Shown here piece by piece: positions 26,340 through 36,492 of a stretch of 64,000 nt of DNA. Source of the stretch: a bacterium (GTDB lineage Bacteria > SZUA-79 > Acidulodesulfobacterales > Acidulodesulfobacteraceae); contig JAJYHI010000124.1 in NCBI GenBank assembly GCA_021784835.1, positions 25,661-89,660 on the forward strand, written 5' to 3'. Made by a program: the position numbers and the translations under genes. The stretch's first letter is position 1. Each line of letters starts with the position of its first letter. The notes below the pieces were generated by a model. That model was not told the DNA's origin. It searched no databases and saw nothing but the letters and a program-made list of their open reading frames with translations.

Positions 26340-29140
26340 TTATTAAAGGAGCAAGACAGCATAATTTAAAAAATATAAACGTCGAGATACCCAAAGACAA
26401 GCTTGTAGTTATAACGGGACTTTCAGGCTCCGGCAAATCCTCCCTTGCGTTCGACACCGTATTTGCAGAAGGGCAAAGGAGATATCTTGAATCTCTGTCG
26501 TCATATGCGCGGCAGTTCATGGAACAAATGGATAAACCGGACGTAGATTCGGTAGAAGGACTTTCTCCGGCCATTTCTATCGAACAAAAGTCCGTCAGTA
26601 AAAATCCCCGTTCTACGGTCGGCACAATTACCGAAATATACGATTATTTAAGAGTTCTTTTCGCCAGAATAGGTATTCCGTACTGTTATAAGTGCGGTAA
26701 AAAAATCGAACCAAAAACCATAGATAGTATGGTGAAATCGGTTTATTCCAATAAAGCCGGCGAAAAACTTATAGTTCTATCTCCTATAGCAATTAACAGA
26801 AAGGGAGAGTTTAAGGCAAAATTCGACGATTACTTAAAACATGGTTTTTATAGAATTTATGCCGACGGGAAGGAATATAATTTAGACGAACCGATTAATT
26901 TAGACAAAAAAAAGAAGCATAATATAGACTTAGTCATAGACAGGCTGACAATAAAAGAAGAAAATAAAAAAAGACTGTTCGATTCCATAGAACTTGCTTT
27001 AAAATTATCTTCCGGCATATTAAAACTTAGATATGAAGACAGGGAAGAAATATTAACCGAAAATTCTATCTGCTTAGACTGCAATATAAGTTACGGCAAA
27101 CCGGAACCCGCAGTTTTTTCCTTTAACAGCCCGCAGGGCGCTTGTCCCGAATGCGGCGGTTTGGGTTACAAGGAATATTTTGACGAGGATCTGATAGTTC
27201 CCGATAAAAATCTTTCGTTAAAAGAAGATGCTATAATTATTTTTAAAAATTCTACTCCCGTATATAAAAGCCAAATTTTTAACTCGCTTTCAAAACATTA
27301 CGGATTTGATTTATATACTCCTTATAAAGATTTGAGCGCAGATATAAAGCAGGCATTACTATACGGTTCGGGAGAAGAAAAAATTAAATTTTTCGATGCG
27401 ACCGGCGGCTCTTCCTATCATTTAAGGCACTGGGAAGGTATAATACCAATGCTTGAAAGAAATATAGCCGAAGGAAATTATCTGCTGGATCCTAATAAAT
27501 TCAAATCGGAAAAAGTTTGTCCCGAATGCGGCGGTTTCAGGTTAAGGAAAGAATCTTTAAGCTATAAAATAGGCGGACTAAATATAGCGGAAATTTCGGA
27601 TTTAAGCGTTAAAAATGCGCTGGATTTTTTTAATAAGCTTGAATTAAGCAATTACGAGATTGAAATTGCGGCAAAAATTTTAAACGAGGTTAAAGAAAGG
27701 TTAAGGTTTTTAGTAAATGTAGGGCTTGAATATCTGACTCTTTCAAGGCAGGCGCAGACGCTGTCGGGTGGGGAATCGCAGAGGATAAGGTTAGCTTCGC
27801 AAATAGGTTCCGGACTTACCGGCGTTTTATACGTAATGGACGAGCCGAGTATAGGACTGCATATGCGGGATAACGAGAGGCTTCTTAAGACCATTTTTGA
27901 ATTGCGGGATAAAGGCAACAGTCTGATAGTCGTGGAGCACGACGAAACTACAATGCTCAAATCAGACTATATAATCGATATGGGTCCAGGTGCGGGGAAG
28001 AACGGCGGCTACGTTATAGCGCACGGAACTCCGGAAGAAATTATGAAAAATCCGGATTCTTTAACCGGCAAATATTTGACGGGGCAGTTAAAAATTCCGA
28101 TACCCGAATTCAGAAGGGAGCATTTATCCGGTTATTTAGAAATAAAAGGCGCAAATATGAATAATTTAAAAAATATAGACGTTAAAATCCCGCTGAATAA
28201 TTTTGTATGTATAACGGGAGTTTCAGGGTCGGGGAAAAGCACTTTGATTTTGGATACTCTATATCAGGCGGTTTTTGCCTACAAGAACGGTTACGCCGTC
28301 GATTTTAAGAGGTTTAATATCGATGCTATAAAGAACGTAGATTATTTCGACAGAGTAGTTAATATAGACCAGTCGCCTATAGGAAGAACTCCAAGGTCTA
28401 ATCCTGCAACATATACCGGAATTTTTACTTTAATAAGGGAAATTTTCGCCGGCACTAAAGAATCGAAATCAAGGGGCTACGATCCCGGCAGATTCAGTTT
28501 TAACGTTAAAGGAGGCAGATGCGAAGCCTGCAGCGGAGACGGCGTAAAAAAAATAGAAATGCTTTTTATGCCCGACGTTTATGTTATGTGCGACGTATGC
28601 AAAGGTAAAAGATATAATGCCCCTACGTTAGAAATCACTTATAAAAATAAAAATATTTACGACGTTTTAAATATGACGGTTAAAGAAGCTTACGATTTTT
28701 TTAACGCTATTCCGCCGCTTGCCCATAAACTAAAATTTTTAATAGACGTCGGATTAGATTATATAAATCTAGGCCAGCTTGCAACCACGCTTTCGGGAGG
28801 CGAAGCCCAGAGAATAAAGCTGTCGAAAGAATTATCGAGACCGGGACAGTATAAAACATTATATATACTTGACGAACCGACGACAGGGCTTCATTTCGAC
28901 GATATCAGCAAGCTTTTGACCATATTAAACCTTCTCGTAGAAGCCGGAAATACCGTTATAGTTATCGAACACAATTTAGATGTCATAAAATCCGCAGATT
29001 ACATAATAGATATGGGTCCGGAAGGCGGCGAAGGTGGCGGCAGGATAATAGCTACCGGAACGCCCGAAGAGATTTCCGTTAACAAGAGTTCGTCTATCGG
29101 TAAATATTTATCCAGATTAACAGATTTTAATTTCAAATAA
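26324..29140 (+). CDS. uvrA: Excinuclease ABC subunit A
   Basis: A 938-residue DNA-damage sensor of nucleotide excision repair, an ABC ATPase that loads UvrB. Two ATPase modules are complete: Walker [10 protein letters not shown] near residue 32 and GVSGSGKST near 637, with signatures [12 protein letters not shown] and [12 protein letters not shown]. Zinc-finger cysteines are present as CLDC...CPEC in the first module and CEAC...CDVC in the second. The N-terminal [17 protein letters not shown] is standard. Length is normal. It overlaps pdxA by 16 bases. mfd, which recruits UvrA to stalled polymerase, lies on the same strand upstream. Confidence 0.96.
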   Translation: MERKIVIKGARQHNLKNINVEIPKDKLVVITGLSGSGKSSLAFDTVFAEGQRRYLESLSSYARQFMEQMDKPDVDSVEGLSPAISIEQKSVSKNPRSTVGTITEIYDYLRVLFARIGIPYCYKCGKKIEPKTIDSMVKSVYSNKAGEKLIVLSPIAINRKGEFKAKFDDYLKHGFYRIYADGKEYNLDEPINLDKKKKHNIDLVIDRLTIKEENKKRLFDSIELALKLSSGILKLRYEDREEILTENSICLDCNISYGKPEPAVFSFNSPQGACPECGGLGYKEYFDEDLIVPDKNLSLKEDAIIIFKNSTPVYKSQIFNSLSKHYGFDLYTPYKDLSADIKQALLYGSGEEKIKFFDATGGSSYHLRHWEGIIPMLERNIAEGNYLLDPNKFKSEKVCPECGGFRLRKESLSYKIGGLNIAEISDLSVKNALDFFNKLELSNYEIEIAAKILNEVKERLRFLVNVGLEYLTLSRQAQTLSGGESQRIRLASQIGSGLTGVLYVMDEPSIGLHMRDNERLLKTIFELRDKGNSLIVVEHDETTMLKSDYIIDMGPGAGKNGGYVIAHGTPEEIMKNPDSLTGKYLTGQLKIPIPEFRREHLSGYLEIKGANMNNLKNIDVKIPLNNFVCITGVSGSGKSTLILDTLYQAVFAYKNGYAVDFKRFNIDAIKNVDYFDRVVNIDQSPIGRTPRSNPATYTGIFTLIREIFAGTKESKSRGYDPGRFSFNVKGGRCEACSGDGVKKIEMLFMPDVYVMCDVCKGKRYNAPTLEITYKNKNIYDVLNMTVKEAYDFFNAIPPLAHKLKFLIDVGLDYINLGQLATTLSGGEAQRIKLSKELSRPGQYKTLYILDEPTTGLHFDDISKLLTILNLLVEAGNTVIVIEHNLDVIKSADYIIDMGPEGGEGGGRIIATGTPEEISVNKSSSIGKYLSRLTDFNFK

Positions 29141-29525
29141 TTTCATATCATTTCTTTTTATTTCATATCTTTTCATAAAATAGCATAATAATCTAAATTA
29201 AATTCAGACCGATTCCATTTTTACACGCATAACAAAAGACATAGTTTTATAAGCGCAGTAAAGGATGCCCGCAGAGACTATTATTGAATTATCGCTTTAA
29301 TCCTGCAATTTATAAGCAATAATTCCTGCATTATTAATCGTAATTTTGCTTTAAGGCTTGTATAAAGGCTATTTTATATCGGTCATATCTAAATTTTAAT
29401 AAAAATATTTCATGGCATAGAAAATGCTTCCTAACTATATTATATTTAGGATTTTATGCTTTTATATAAATTATTATTTTATTTTTTTTATTAATCGCTT
29501 TTATTTTTTAATAATTGGAGGAACA
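29141..29525 (+). other. 385-base leader region of the H+-ATPase gene
   Basis: No gene is seen. The region is AT-rich with several near-repeats of TTTCATATC at its start and TTTATAAGC twice (29246-29254 and 29309-29317), which could be activator sites. A sigma-54-type promoter lies at 29413-29428. An in-frame ATG at 29424 lies inside that promoter and is not taken as the gene start. Confidence 0.5.
29413..29428 (+). promoter_or_regulatory. Candidate sigma-54 promoter of the H+-ATPase
   Basis: TGGCATAGAAAATGCT matches the -24/-12 consensus TGGCAC-N5-TTGCW, with the GG and GC pairs at the exact required 12-base spacing. Deviations are T for C at the sixth base and A for the first T of TTGC. 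Transcription would begin near 29438, leaving an 85-90 base leader before the ATG at 29526. The sigma-54 activator gene just downstream supports it. Confidence 0.6.
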
Positions 29526-31955
29526 ATGGCTGAAAAAGCATTAGAGCATGAGTACATCTGCCTAACTACCGAACAGGCAAACAAGAAGATTGAAGTATGC
29601 GGCTTGAACGCCGTAGAAGAAGAGAAAAGAAACCCGGTAAAAGAATTTTTGAAAAGATTCTGGGGACCTATTCCATGGATGCTTGAATTTGCAGCTCTTC
29701 TAGAAATAATAGTAGGAATAACAAGAAAACAGGACGTAAAGTTTATTGAAGCCGCAATAATTTTAGCCCTTTTAATATTTAACAGCATAATGTCTTTTAT
29801 GCATGAAGGCAAAGCACAGAAAGCTCTTGAACTTTTAAAGCAGCGTCTATCGGTCAAAGCGAGGGTTATGAGGGACGACAAATGGACGATATTAGACGCA
29901 AAATATCTCGTTCCCGACGATATCATACATTTAAGGATGGGCGATTTTGTTCCTGCGGATATTAAGATACTGGACAGCCAGATACAATTAGACCAGTCGG
30001 CGCTCACGGGGGAGTCTCTTCCTATAGAAGCCGAGACTGGAAGCGTTGCCTATTCCGGTTCGGTAGTAAAAAGAGGCGAAGCAACAGGAATCGTCGTAGC
30101 TACGGGAAAGGAGAGTTACTTCGGAAAAACCGCCGAACTTGTTAAAATTGCTAAGACCAAGAGCAATCTGTCGAAACTTATTTTTAAAATAGTCAAGTAT
30201 ATGATTTATATGGATTTTATTCTGCTTGCGTTTTTTCTGGTTTACGCTCTTTCACACGGTTTCAGTCCGGCAGACACTATAGTATTTATATTAGTTATTT
30301 TAATAGCCGCTATTCCTATTGCACTTCCGGCTACTTATACGCTTTCCACGGCATTAGGAGCAGTCGAACTCTCAAAAAAAGGCGTTCTTACCACTAAATT
30401 ATCCGCCATAGAAGAGTCTGCGGCAATGACGGTTCTTTGTTCGGATAAGACAGGAACGCTTACGGAAAATAAGGTTATACTGGAAGATATAACTCCTGTG
30501 GGAGAACATACGAAAGAAGAACTTTTAACTTACTCTATTATGGCAAGCGACGAGAAAAGCCAGGATGCATTAGACGACGCTATATTTAAAGTTACTAACC
30601 CGATGAACTTAAAGCCTGAAGGGGAGAGGGTTTCTTTTACGCCCTTCGATCCTGCCACCAAAAGAACCGAAGGTCTCTACAAAGCCGGCGGGGAAGAAGT
30701 CAAAATATTCAAAGGACAGCCGGCAACGATATGGAATCTTGCGCAGAAAGGCACCGAAACGGCATACAAATATGAAAATATCGAAAAAGAACTTGCGCAG
30801 AAAGGCGAAAGAGTTCTTGCAACGGCTTACGAGAAAGGCGGAAAGTATGAATTTTTAGGGTTTTTAGGGTTTATGGACCCTGAAAGACCCGATTCTAAAC
30901 CGCTTGTTCAGGAACTTCGCAATCTCGGCGTCAGAGTTATAATGTTAACCGGCGATACCGCAATTACCGCTAAAACCATTGCCAAAAGATTAGATATAGG
31001 CGATAAGGTTTGTGAAAGAAAAGAGCTTATTGAAATGAGCAAAGACAAAGAAAAAGAAAAAAACCTTGCTGATTTCGACGTGTTCGGGGGTATTTATCCG
31101 GAAGATAAATACAATATAGTTAAAGCTTTACAGGATAACAACTATATAGTAGGCATGACCGGCGACGGAGTTAACGATTCTCCGGCGCTAAAGCAGGCAG
31201 AGGTAGGTATAGCGGTTTCCGGTTCTACGGACGTCGCTAAAGCCGCCGCAAGTATAGTGCTTACCGATCCGGGTTTATCCGATATCGTATCTGCGATAAA
31301 AACCAGCAGGGAAATATTTCAGAGAATGGCCACTTGGGTTCTTAATAAGATAGCTAAAACAATAGAGATTTCTTTCTTTACTATATTCGGTATTATTCTT
31401 ATGAACTATTATTATAATACGCCGGCAAAAAATTCGTTTATAATTACCCCCGTGCTTGTAATTTTATTGCTTTTTACCAACGATTTCGTTACTATGTCTA
31501 TTTCGACAGACAATGTTAAGCATTCGCTAAAACCAAACGAGTGGAAGATTAAAAATATGGTCATAGGTTCGGTGGCTATGGGCGTATTTCAATTGATTTT
31601 CTCTTTTGGCGCCCTTGTTTATTATAAGATGCAGGGCCATTACGATATGGACCAAATTGCGACTATAGTGTTTTTAATAATGGTGTTTACCGGACAAGGA
31701 GTACTTTATTTAGTCAGAACGGCCGATTATTTTTATAAGAGCGCGCCGTCAAAATATATGCTTATTGCCACTATAGCGGATTTAATAGTCGTCTCGATGC
31801 TGGCATGGTTCGGCATAAGTTTCGAGAATCATCCGCTTATAGCGCGGATACCGTTTACGGAGATAATCAGGCTTTATATATTCGGAGCTGTTTATCTGTT
31901 CTTAGTCGATATAATAAAAGTAAGGATTTTCAGGAAATATAACGTGAGGCCTTAG
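29526..31955 (+). CDS. P-type H+-ATPase (plasma-membrane type, P3A)
   Basis: An 809-residue cation pump of the plant/fungal plasma-membrane type, expected to extrude protons at the cost of ATP. The landmarks are in order: actuator-domain LTGES near residue 160, CSDKTGTLTEN with the phosphorylated Asp307, TGDTAITA, GDGVNDSPALKQA in the hinge, and about ten membrane helices. The N-terminal LNAVEEEKRNPVKEFLKRFWGPIPWMLE is typical of this class. Plant-type C-terminal regulatory sequence is absent. The ATG at 29526 has GGAGGA five bases upstream; the longer frame from 29424 would begin inside the promoter. A pump like this would help pH homeostasis in acid surroundings. Confidence 0.92.
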   Translation: MAEKALEHEYICLTTEQANKKIEVCGLNAVEEEKRNPVKEFLKRFWGPIPWMLEFAALLEIIVGITRKQDVKFIEAAIILALLIFNSIMSFMHEGKAQKALELLKQRLSVKARVMRDDKWTILDAKYLVPDDIIHLRMGDFVPADIKILDSQIQLDQSALTGESLPIEAETGSVAYSGSVVKRGEATGIVVATGKESYFGKTAELVKIAKTKSNLSKLIFKIVKYMIYMDFILLAFFLVYALSHGFSPADTIVFILVILIAAIPIALPATYTLSTALGAVELSKKGVLTTKLSAIEESAAMTVLCSDKTGTLTENKVILEDITPVGEHTKEELLTYSIMASDEKSQDALDDAIFKVTNPMNLKPEGERVSFTPFDPATKRTEGLYKAGGEEVKIFKGQPATIWNLAQKGTETAYKYENIEKELAQKGERVLATAYEKGGKYEFLGFLGFMDPERPDSKPLVQELRNLGVRVIMLTGDTAITAKTIAKRLDIGDKVCERKELIEMSKDKEKEKNLADFDVFGGIYPEDKYNIVKALQDNNYIVGMTGDGVNDSPALKQAEVGIAVSGSTDVAKAAASIVLTDPGLSDIVSAIKTSREIFQRMATWVLNKIAKTIEISFFTIFGIILMNYYYNTPAKNSFIITPVLVILLLFTNDFVTMSISTDNVKHSLKPNEWKIKNMVIGSVAMGVFQLIFSFGALVYYKMQGHYDMDQIATIVFLIMVFTGQGVLYLVRTADYFYKSAPSKYMLIATIADLIVVSMLAWFGISFENHPLIARIPFTEIIRLYIFGAVYLFLVDIIKVRIFRKYNVRP

Positions 31956-31972
31956 TGCCGCCTGAAATTTGC

Positions 31973-32010
31973 CTCATCCGCTCTAATTTATAAAGAGCGG
32001 ATGAGATTTT
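31973..32010. terminator. Hairpin terminator between the H+-ATPase and the sigma-54 activator
   Basis: CTCATCCGCTCT (31973-31984) pairs perfectly with AGAGCGGATGAG (31994-32005) around a nine-base AT loop. ATTTTGTTT follows on the plus strand. It fits a factor-independent terminator for the ATPase gene and may also end the converging activator transcript. Confidence 0.85.
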
Positions 32011-32012
32011 GT

Positions 32013-33011
32013 TTATATAAGTTTTTCGTAAATTTCGTATCGCTTTAATTTCCTCCACAGCGTAGAGTATGAAATATCCAATATTTTACATGCCTTATTT
32101 CTTTTATATTTTGCTTTTTTCAAAGCGGATATAATTCTGCTTTTTTCGGACGTAATATCGAAAATATCTTCTACGTCGTTTTGGTTTGATTCAACCTTAT
32201 AATTTTCCTGCAATTTTTGAGTCCTGCGTTTTTCTTTTATCGTATGGCGGCGTATATCGATTCCGCACTCTTTAAGGGATTGGACTTTTTTGCATCCGTC
32301 GTAATTTAAAATAAGAATTCTGTCAAGAGCCGAAGTCATTTCCCTGATATTTCCCGGCCACCCGTATTCGAGACATTCTTCCATAAATTTTTTACAATAA
32401 GAAATTTTCAAGCTTTTTAAATAATTTTCGATAAAATATCTTATAAAATTAGGTCTTTGCCTCAGAGGAGGGATGTTTACGTTAATAGTCGAAATCCTAT
32501 AATAAAAATCTTCCCTCATAAATCCGGTCGTTATTTTTTCTTCGATATTTGAATTGGTGGAGAATGCCGTCCATAAGTTTAACAATTCCGGCACCGTACT
32601 GCCTACTTTTTCGCAAACGCGATAATCCAGGAAGTATAATAGTTTAGACTGGTTGTCCATAGTTAAAGTGTCCACGTCGTCGAAAAATAATACTCCGTTA
32701 TCTGCAGTTTGCGCTTTTCCATTAGTGGTTTCTACGGCGCCTGTAAATGCTCCCTTTAAATGTCCGCAAAGCACAGATTGAAAAAGCTCGCCGGATAAAT
32801 TAAAACAGGAAACGGTTACTAAAGGTTTTGACGGAAAAATTTTTTTTGATACAAAATTAATCAGCGTAGTTTTTCCGGTGCCTGTTTCACCTTGAATGAG
32901 AAGATTTGTTTTAGTCTTTGCAGCTTTTTCTATGATTTTTATGCATTTCCCTATTCTTGAATCGGGAAACTCTTCTGCGTAGCGTTCTATTAATTCATTC
33001 TGTAAATTCAT
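32013..33011 (-). CDS. Sigma-54-dependent transcriptional activator lacking a sensor domain
   Basis: A 332-residue AAA+ enhancer-binding protein that would remodel sigma-54 RNA polymerase. Walker A GETGTGKTT is at 41-49, and the sigma-54 contact loop GAFTGA is intact at 87-92. Walker B VLFFDDVD is near 107-114, and an arginine-finger region MREDFYYR follows at 165-172. The C-terminus has a Fis-type helix-turn-helix (NKACKILDISYSTLWRKLKRYEI). There is essentially no N-terminal domain, as in PspF-type activators, so control must come from a partner protein or from expression. It converges on the H+-ATPase gene, whose promoter is of the sigma-54 type, making that gene its likely target. Confidence 0.88.
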   Translation of the reverse strand: MNLQNELIERYAEEFPDSRIGKCIKIIEKAAKTKTNLLIQGETGTGKTTLINFVSKKIFPSKPLVTVSCFNLSGELFQSVLCGHLKGAFTGAVETTNGKAQTADNGVLFFDDVDTLTMDNQSKLLYFLDYRVCEKVGSTVPELLNLWTAFSTNSNIEEKITTGFMREDFYYRISTINVNIPPLRQRPNFIRYFIENYLKSLKISYCKKFMEECLEYGWPGNIREMTSALDRILILNYDGCKKVQSLKECGIDIRRHTIKEKRRTQKLQENYKVESNQNDVEDIFDITSEKSRIISALKKAKYKRNKACKILDISYSTLWRKLKRYEIYEKLI

Positions 33012-33167
33012 TTTAGATGTAGGATGCAGATAAAATTATTGATTAATTCGCATAATGCAAAAGCTTTTTATTTCTTATACAACATTTTTAATTTAAAATC
33101 AAATTTTTAATGGAGTTTTTAATGTAGTTTTTAAGAGAGTTTAAAAACGACAGATCAAAAAAATATA

Positions 33168-33196
33168 TTGACTTTTTGCTTCTTAAGTGATAAAAA
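33168..33196 (+). promoter_or_regulatory. Candidate sigma-70 promoter for the Rieske/cytochrome b operon
   Basis: TTGACT at 33168-33173 and TAAAAA at 33191-33196 are separated by 17 bases, about 90 bases before the Rieske gene start. The -35 box is near consensus and the -10 box is weak; AT richness makes chance matches likely. Confidence 0.4.
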
Positions 33197-33286
33197 ATAA
33201 TATTTAGTGTTTTAAAAATACCGTGGATATTAAGGGTTGAAAACCATATGTATAACTAAATAAATTATTTTAATAAGGGGGGTAAA

Positions 33287-33808
33287 ATGACTAAAAGTTC
33301 GGAAGATTCGCCGTCAAGGCGAACTTTTATGACCGTTGTAATCGGATTAATTTCGGCCGTAATAGGCGTTGCCGTTGCAATACCTATACTTGGCGAAGTT
33401 TTAAGTCCATTGTTCAAAAAAAGAGACATAGTATGGGCTGAACTTGGCAAAATCGACGACTTAAATAAAATCGAGCCTTTAACGCCAAAGTTTGTTCCGG
33501 TTTATTTCAGGGTAAAAGAAGGCTGGACAATCAACACGCTTCCAAGACAGGTTATAGTCGTTAAAGACATAACCGGAAAACTTTATTTCTTTTCAAATCA
33601 ATGTACGCATTTAGGATGTCCTCTCCACTGGATACCTGCAAGACAAAAGTTTTTATGCCCGTGCCACGGCGGTATGTTTAACGTTCTAGGCAAGGTAGTG
33701 GGTGGTCCGCCGCCAAGACCTTTATTTCAATGGGTTTATAAAGTAAATAGCGGTAAAGTTTTAATTCAAAATAAGTTTATCGATAATCCAAAGGATAGGG
33801 GGGTCTGA
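33287..33808 (+). CDS. Rieske [2Fe-2S] protein of a bc-type complex
   Basis: A 173-residue quinol-oxidising Rieske subunit. A short N-terminus with SRRTFM (twin-arginine-like) precedes one membrane anchor at about 14-38. The cluster ligands are C106 and H108 in CTHLGC and C124 and H127 in CPCHGG, with C111 and C126 placed for the stabilising disulfide. The domain faces the outside of the inner membrane. The stop overlaps the start of the cytochrome b gene. The ribosome site AGGGGGG is strong. Together with the next two genes it should form a quinol-to-cytochrome c electron-transfer complex. Confidence 0.94.
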   Translation: MTKSSEDSPSRRTFMTVVIGLISAVIGVAVAIPILGEVLSPLFKKRDIVWAELGKIDDLNKIEPLTPKFVPVYFRVKEGWTINTLPRQVIVVKDITGKLYFFSNQCTHLGCPLHWIPARQKFLCPCHGGMFNVLGKVVGGPPPRPLFQWVYKVNSGKVLIQNKFIDNPKDRGV

Positions 33809-34914
33809 TGTTTAAAAAAATTCAGGAATGGTTTGACGAAAGAATTGGTCTCACCGAACTAATAAATGAGTTTAACGGCGAAAGGATACCTGCAAGGGGC
33901 GGTTGGGCATATACTTTCGGCAGTTTGCTCGCTTTTCTTTTCATAATTCAGGTAGTAACGGGAATGTTCCTTTTGTTTTATTACGTGCCGTATTTTCCGA
34001 TGGCAAGAAATTCTACCTATTTTATAAAGCATCATGTTTTATTGGGCAATATTCTCCTCGGTATTCATTTATGGGGTGCGTTTACCATGATTTTTATTCT
34101 TCTCGTGCACATGTCCAGGGTTTATTTTTCCGGTTCATATAAAAAGCCGAGAGAAATGCAATGGGTTGCGGGAATGGTTTTATTCTCCGTCGTAGTAATA
34201 CTTGGTTTGACGGGTTATATGCTTATAGGAAACGAAAATTCGTGGTGGACGATAAACGTTTTAGATAATGTAGCATCGCATATGCCGATTATCGGCGGTT
34301 TTTTGAGGATAATAGTAAAAGGCGGGACAGAAACGTCGGTTTTGACTATGCAGCATATATTTGCTATTCACGTTTGGCTTTTGCCGATAGTGGTCATTAT
34401 GTTTATACCTATACATATTTTCTTGGTCAGGAAGACCGGAGAGCAGGGTATGGCGCTGGAATACAAAAACAGCAAACTCTCGGACGACGACGTTAATAAA
34501 TGGAAACATCCGGATGCAACGGTTCCTTTTTTTCCCGACCAGCTTTTTAAGGATATGATAGTGGCGCTCGGCGTATTTGCCGTGATTTATTTCCTCGCCG
34601 TTTATTATGGAGCGGCCATAGGGCCTATGTACAGACCTCTTGCTTTAAATTTCGCGCCGGAAGCAGACTGGTATTTCTTGGCAAACGAGGAACTTCTTAA
34701 ATATTTCCCGGGTCACGGACTTATAATATTTTCCACGTTTCTTGTCCCTGCGATAGGTTTCGCGATACTTTTCGTATTGCCGTTTATCGACAGGGGGCAC
34801 GAAAGAAGTCCTTTTAAAAGACCTGCCGCAACGGTGCTTGGGATTTTGTTTCTCCTTTTGTTAGTTTACTTAACATTAATCGGCGGCGAACCAAAAGCGC
34901 CTGCTACCGTATAA
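33808..34914 (+). CDS. Cytochrome b6-like subunit, fused long form
   Basis: A 368-residue diheme cytochrome b with about eight membrane helices, joining the b6-like N-terminal part to a subunit IV-like C-terminal part in one chain. Haem ligands are H87 and H101 in helix B and H188 and H203 in helix D. The 14- and 15-residue offsets are those of cytochrome b6 rather than mitochondrial cytochrome b. The quinol-site glutamate motif PEWY appears as PEADWYF. It oxidises quinol with the Rieske protein and passes one electron across the membrane. The gene overlaps the Rieske stop by one base. Confidence 0.92.
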   Translation: MFKKIQEWFDERIGLTELINEFNGERIPARGGWAYTFGSLLAFLFIIQVVTGMFLLFYYVPYFPMARNSTYFIKHHVLLGNILLGIHLWGAFTMIFILLVHMSRVYFSGSYKKPREMQWVAGMVLFSVVVILGLTGYMLIGNENSWWTINVLDNVASHMPIIGGFLRIIVKGGTETSVLTMQHIFAIHVWLLPIVVIMFIPIHIFLVRKTGEQGMALEYKNSKLSDDDVNKWKHPDATVPFFPDQLFKDMIVALGVFAVIYFLAVYYGAAIGPMYRPLALNFAPEADWYFLANEELLKYFPGHGLIIFSTFLVPAIGFAILFVLPFIDRGHERSPFKRPAATVLGILFLLLLVYLTLIGGEPKAPATV

Positions 34915-34936
34915 AATAAAAAGAGGAGTAAATACG

Positions 34937-36469
34937 ATGAATTTAGGTGTTATGGATATAATAAATCTATTTATAAACAGGCTCGCGCTAGGTTTTATGG
35001 CGATTGCCTTTATATCCCAGTATATCGGGATATTCAAAAAAGAAGACAGATACTTCCGGCTTGCAAAGCCGCTGATTATGTGCGCCTTAGTTATAGGTAC
35101 GATACAGACTATAATTTATTTTTACTTCTTAAGCCTTCTCAGAAACGGGATTCCGAATTTCTGGATACTTATTAATAAATTACAGCCCGGAGTCATAGCG
35201 TTATCGATGGATTTTTTGCTTGCGTTTCTCGTTCTCGGCGCTATATATTATGCGGGCTTTGACAGGAAAGGAGAGGGAAAGCATCAGGGATGGAACGTAT
35301 TTATCGGCATAATTGCGTTTCTGACCGGTTTTGCTTCAGATGTTTTTTATACGATTTCAGAAAGCTATACCATGGGGCCGACTCCGCAGACGGCTATAAG
35401 AACGCCTATGGTTCTGCTTATGATTATAGAAAAAAATATCGAAATTTTTGCCCTTGCCGGAGCATTGCTTGCTATATGGGCGGGAATAAGGTATATAATC
35501 TCTTCAAAACAGGAAGACAAAGAATTCTATGATTGGTTAGGTTCGTTTGCCAGTATTATAACCGTTATGTTTTTAGTAATGTATCCGGTAATATACTTCG
35601 GCTGGTTTAAACATTTCAGGGCAACGGCAAGTTCCGGTTTTAACAGGATAATGCTCGGAAAATATCAGTGGATAATGTACACGTTCATGGGAACGACAGG
35701 CGGGGCTTTAATACTGGAGTTTATCTATATGCTATGGAAATTGATAAACGGACGCGACAAAAGTAAGCCTACCGTTTCCGTGGGAGTTATAGTATTTCTT
35801 ATAATAGTCGGGCTTGTTTCTTTAGGTTTTGGAATGCTCCCGACAACCATGGGTATGCTGGGCAATATGCAGCCGGTTAAGTATTTGTCTTTATCAGGAC
35901 TTTTTTTAACGGGTTTTTTAGTTCTCGGTTATTACCTAAAAGACCTTACGCCTAATTTTAAATTTGGGAATATTTCCAAATTTCCTCAAATTTTCTTAAT
36001 ATTAGGCGGATTGTGCGTTGCTGTTAACGTTCCCGTCATGGGCTATATGAAAATAGCCGCAAGAGGAACAAACAGAATTATTTATCAGGTTATGAACTTA
36101 AACGGAACTAAATACGTTCCGCCGGTAGTTTATCCATGGCCTGTTAAAAAAGGATTCGGCGCTTTACACGATAAGTGCGTTATATGCCATACGTTAAACA
36201 GAGTAGAAAGGTATAATGGAAAAAATTATGGAGATTGGAAAAATCTCGTTATTCATCAAATGAAAGATGTTAACGGATGTCCGATATCAACGGCGCAAGC
36301 TAAAGAAGTTATCCATTATTTAAATTCTTTAAACATCATAGCGTATAATCAGCATTTAGCAAAAGAACATAAAAAATGGGCACCTCCGACTTCTTTGCCA
36401 TGGGGAACCCCGGCTAATGCCGCAAAACCGGCTAAAGCGAAAAAAACAAAAAAAGCCGTTAAGAAATAA
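34937..36469 (+). CDS. Multi-helix (CydA-like?) membrane protein with C-terminal cytochrome c domain
   Basis: A 510-residue protein with about ten to twelve membrane helices, then a periplasmic domain with one haem c site C414-V-I-C-H418 and a Lys/Ala-rich tail. The membrane part has a weak resemblance to CydA of cytochrome bd: AKPLIMCALVIGTIQTIIY, then FLLAFLVLGAIYYAGFDRK and a helix ending SYTMGPT, parallel to the CydA stretch ending in FGWDR...WMQNP. The CydA haem b ligand histidines are not seen; the only histidines in this part are near 115 and 228. It may replace cytochrome c1 in this complex. It lies 22 bases after cytochrome b and ends at a strong terminator. The CydA link is tentative. 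Confidence 0.6.
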   Translation: MNLGVMDIINLFINRLALGFMAIAFISQYIGIFKKEDRYFRLAKPLIMCALVIGTIQTIIYFYFLSLLRNGIPNFWILINKLQPGVIALSMDFLLAFLVLGAIYYAGFDRKGEGKHQGWNVFIGIIAFLTGFASDVFYTISESYTMGPTPQTAIRTPMVLLMIIEKNIEIFALAGALLAIWAGIRYIISSKQEDKEFYDWLGSFASIITVMFLVMYPVIYFGWFKHFRATASSGFNRIMLGKYQWIMYTFMGTTGGALILEFIYMLWKLINGRDKSKPTVSVGVIVFLIIVGLVSLGFGMLPTTMGMLGNMQPVKYLSLSGLFLTGFLVLGYYLKDLTPNFKFGNISKFPQIFLILGGLCVAVNVPVMGYMKIAARGTNRIIYQVMNLNGTKYVPPVVYPWPVKKGFGALHDKCVICHTLNRVERYNGKNYGDWKNLVIHQMKDVNGCPISTAQAKEVIHYLNSLNIIAYNQHLAKEHKKWAPPTSLPWGTPANAAKPAKAKKTKKAVKK

Positions 36470-36492
36470 TTTTTAGTAGTGCTGTTTACCTT

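Noticed and set aside
29424..29525. 34-residue extension of the H+-ATPase
   Set aside because: Its ATG lies inside the sigma-54-type promoter and the peptide is an AT-driven hydrophobic string; ATG 29526 has a good ribosome site.
29501..30007. Minus-strand open frame of 168 residues
   Set aside because: Shadow of the H+-ATPase N-terminal region, with no motif of its own.
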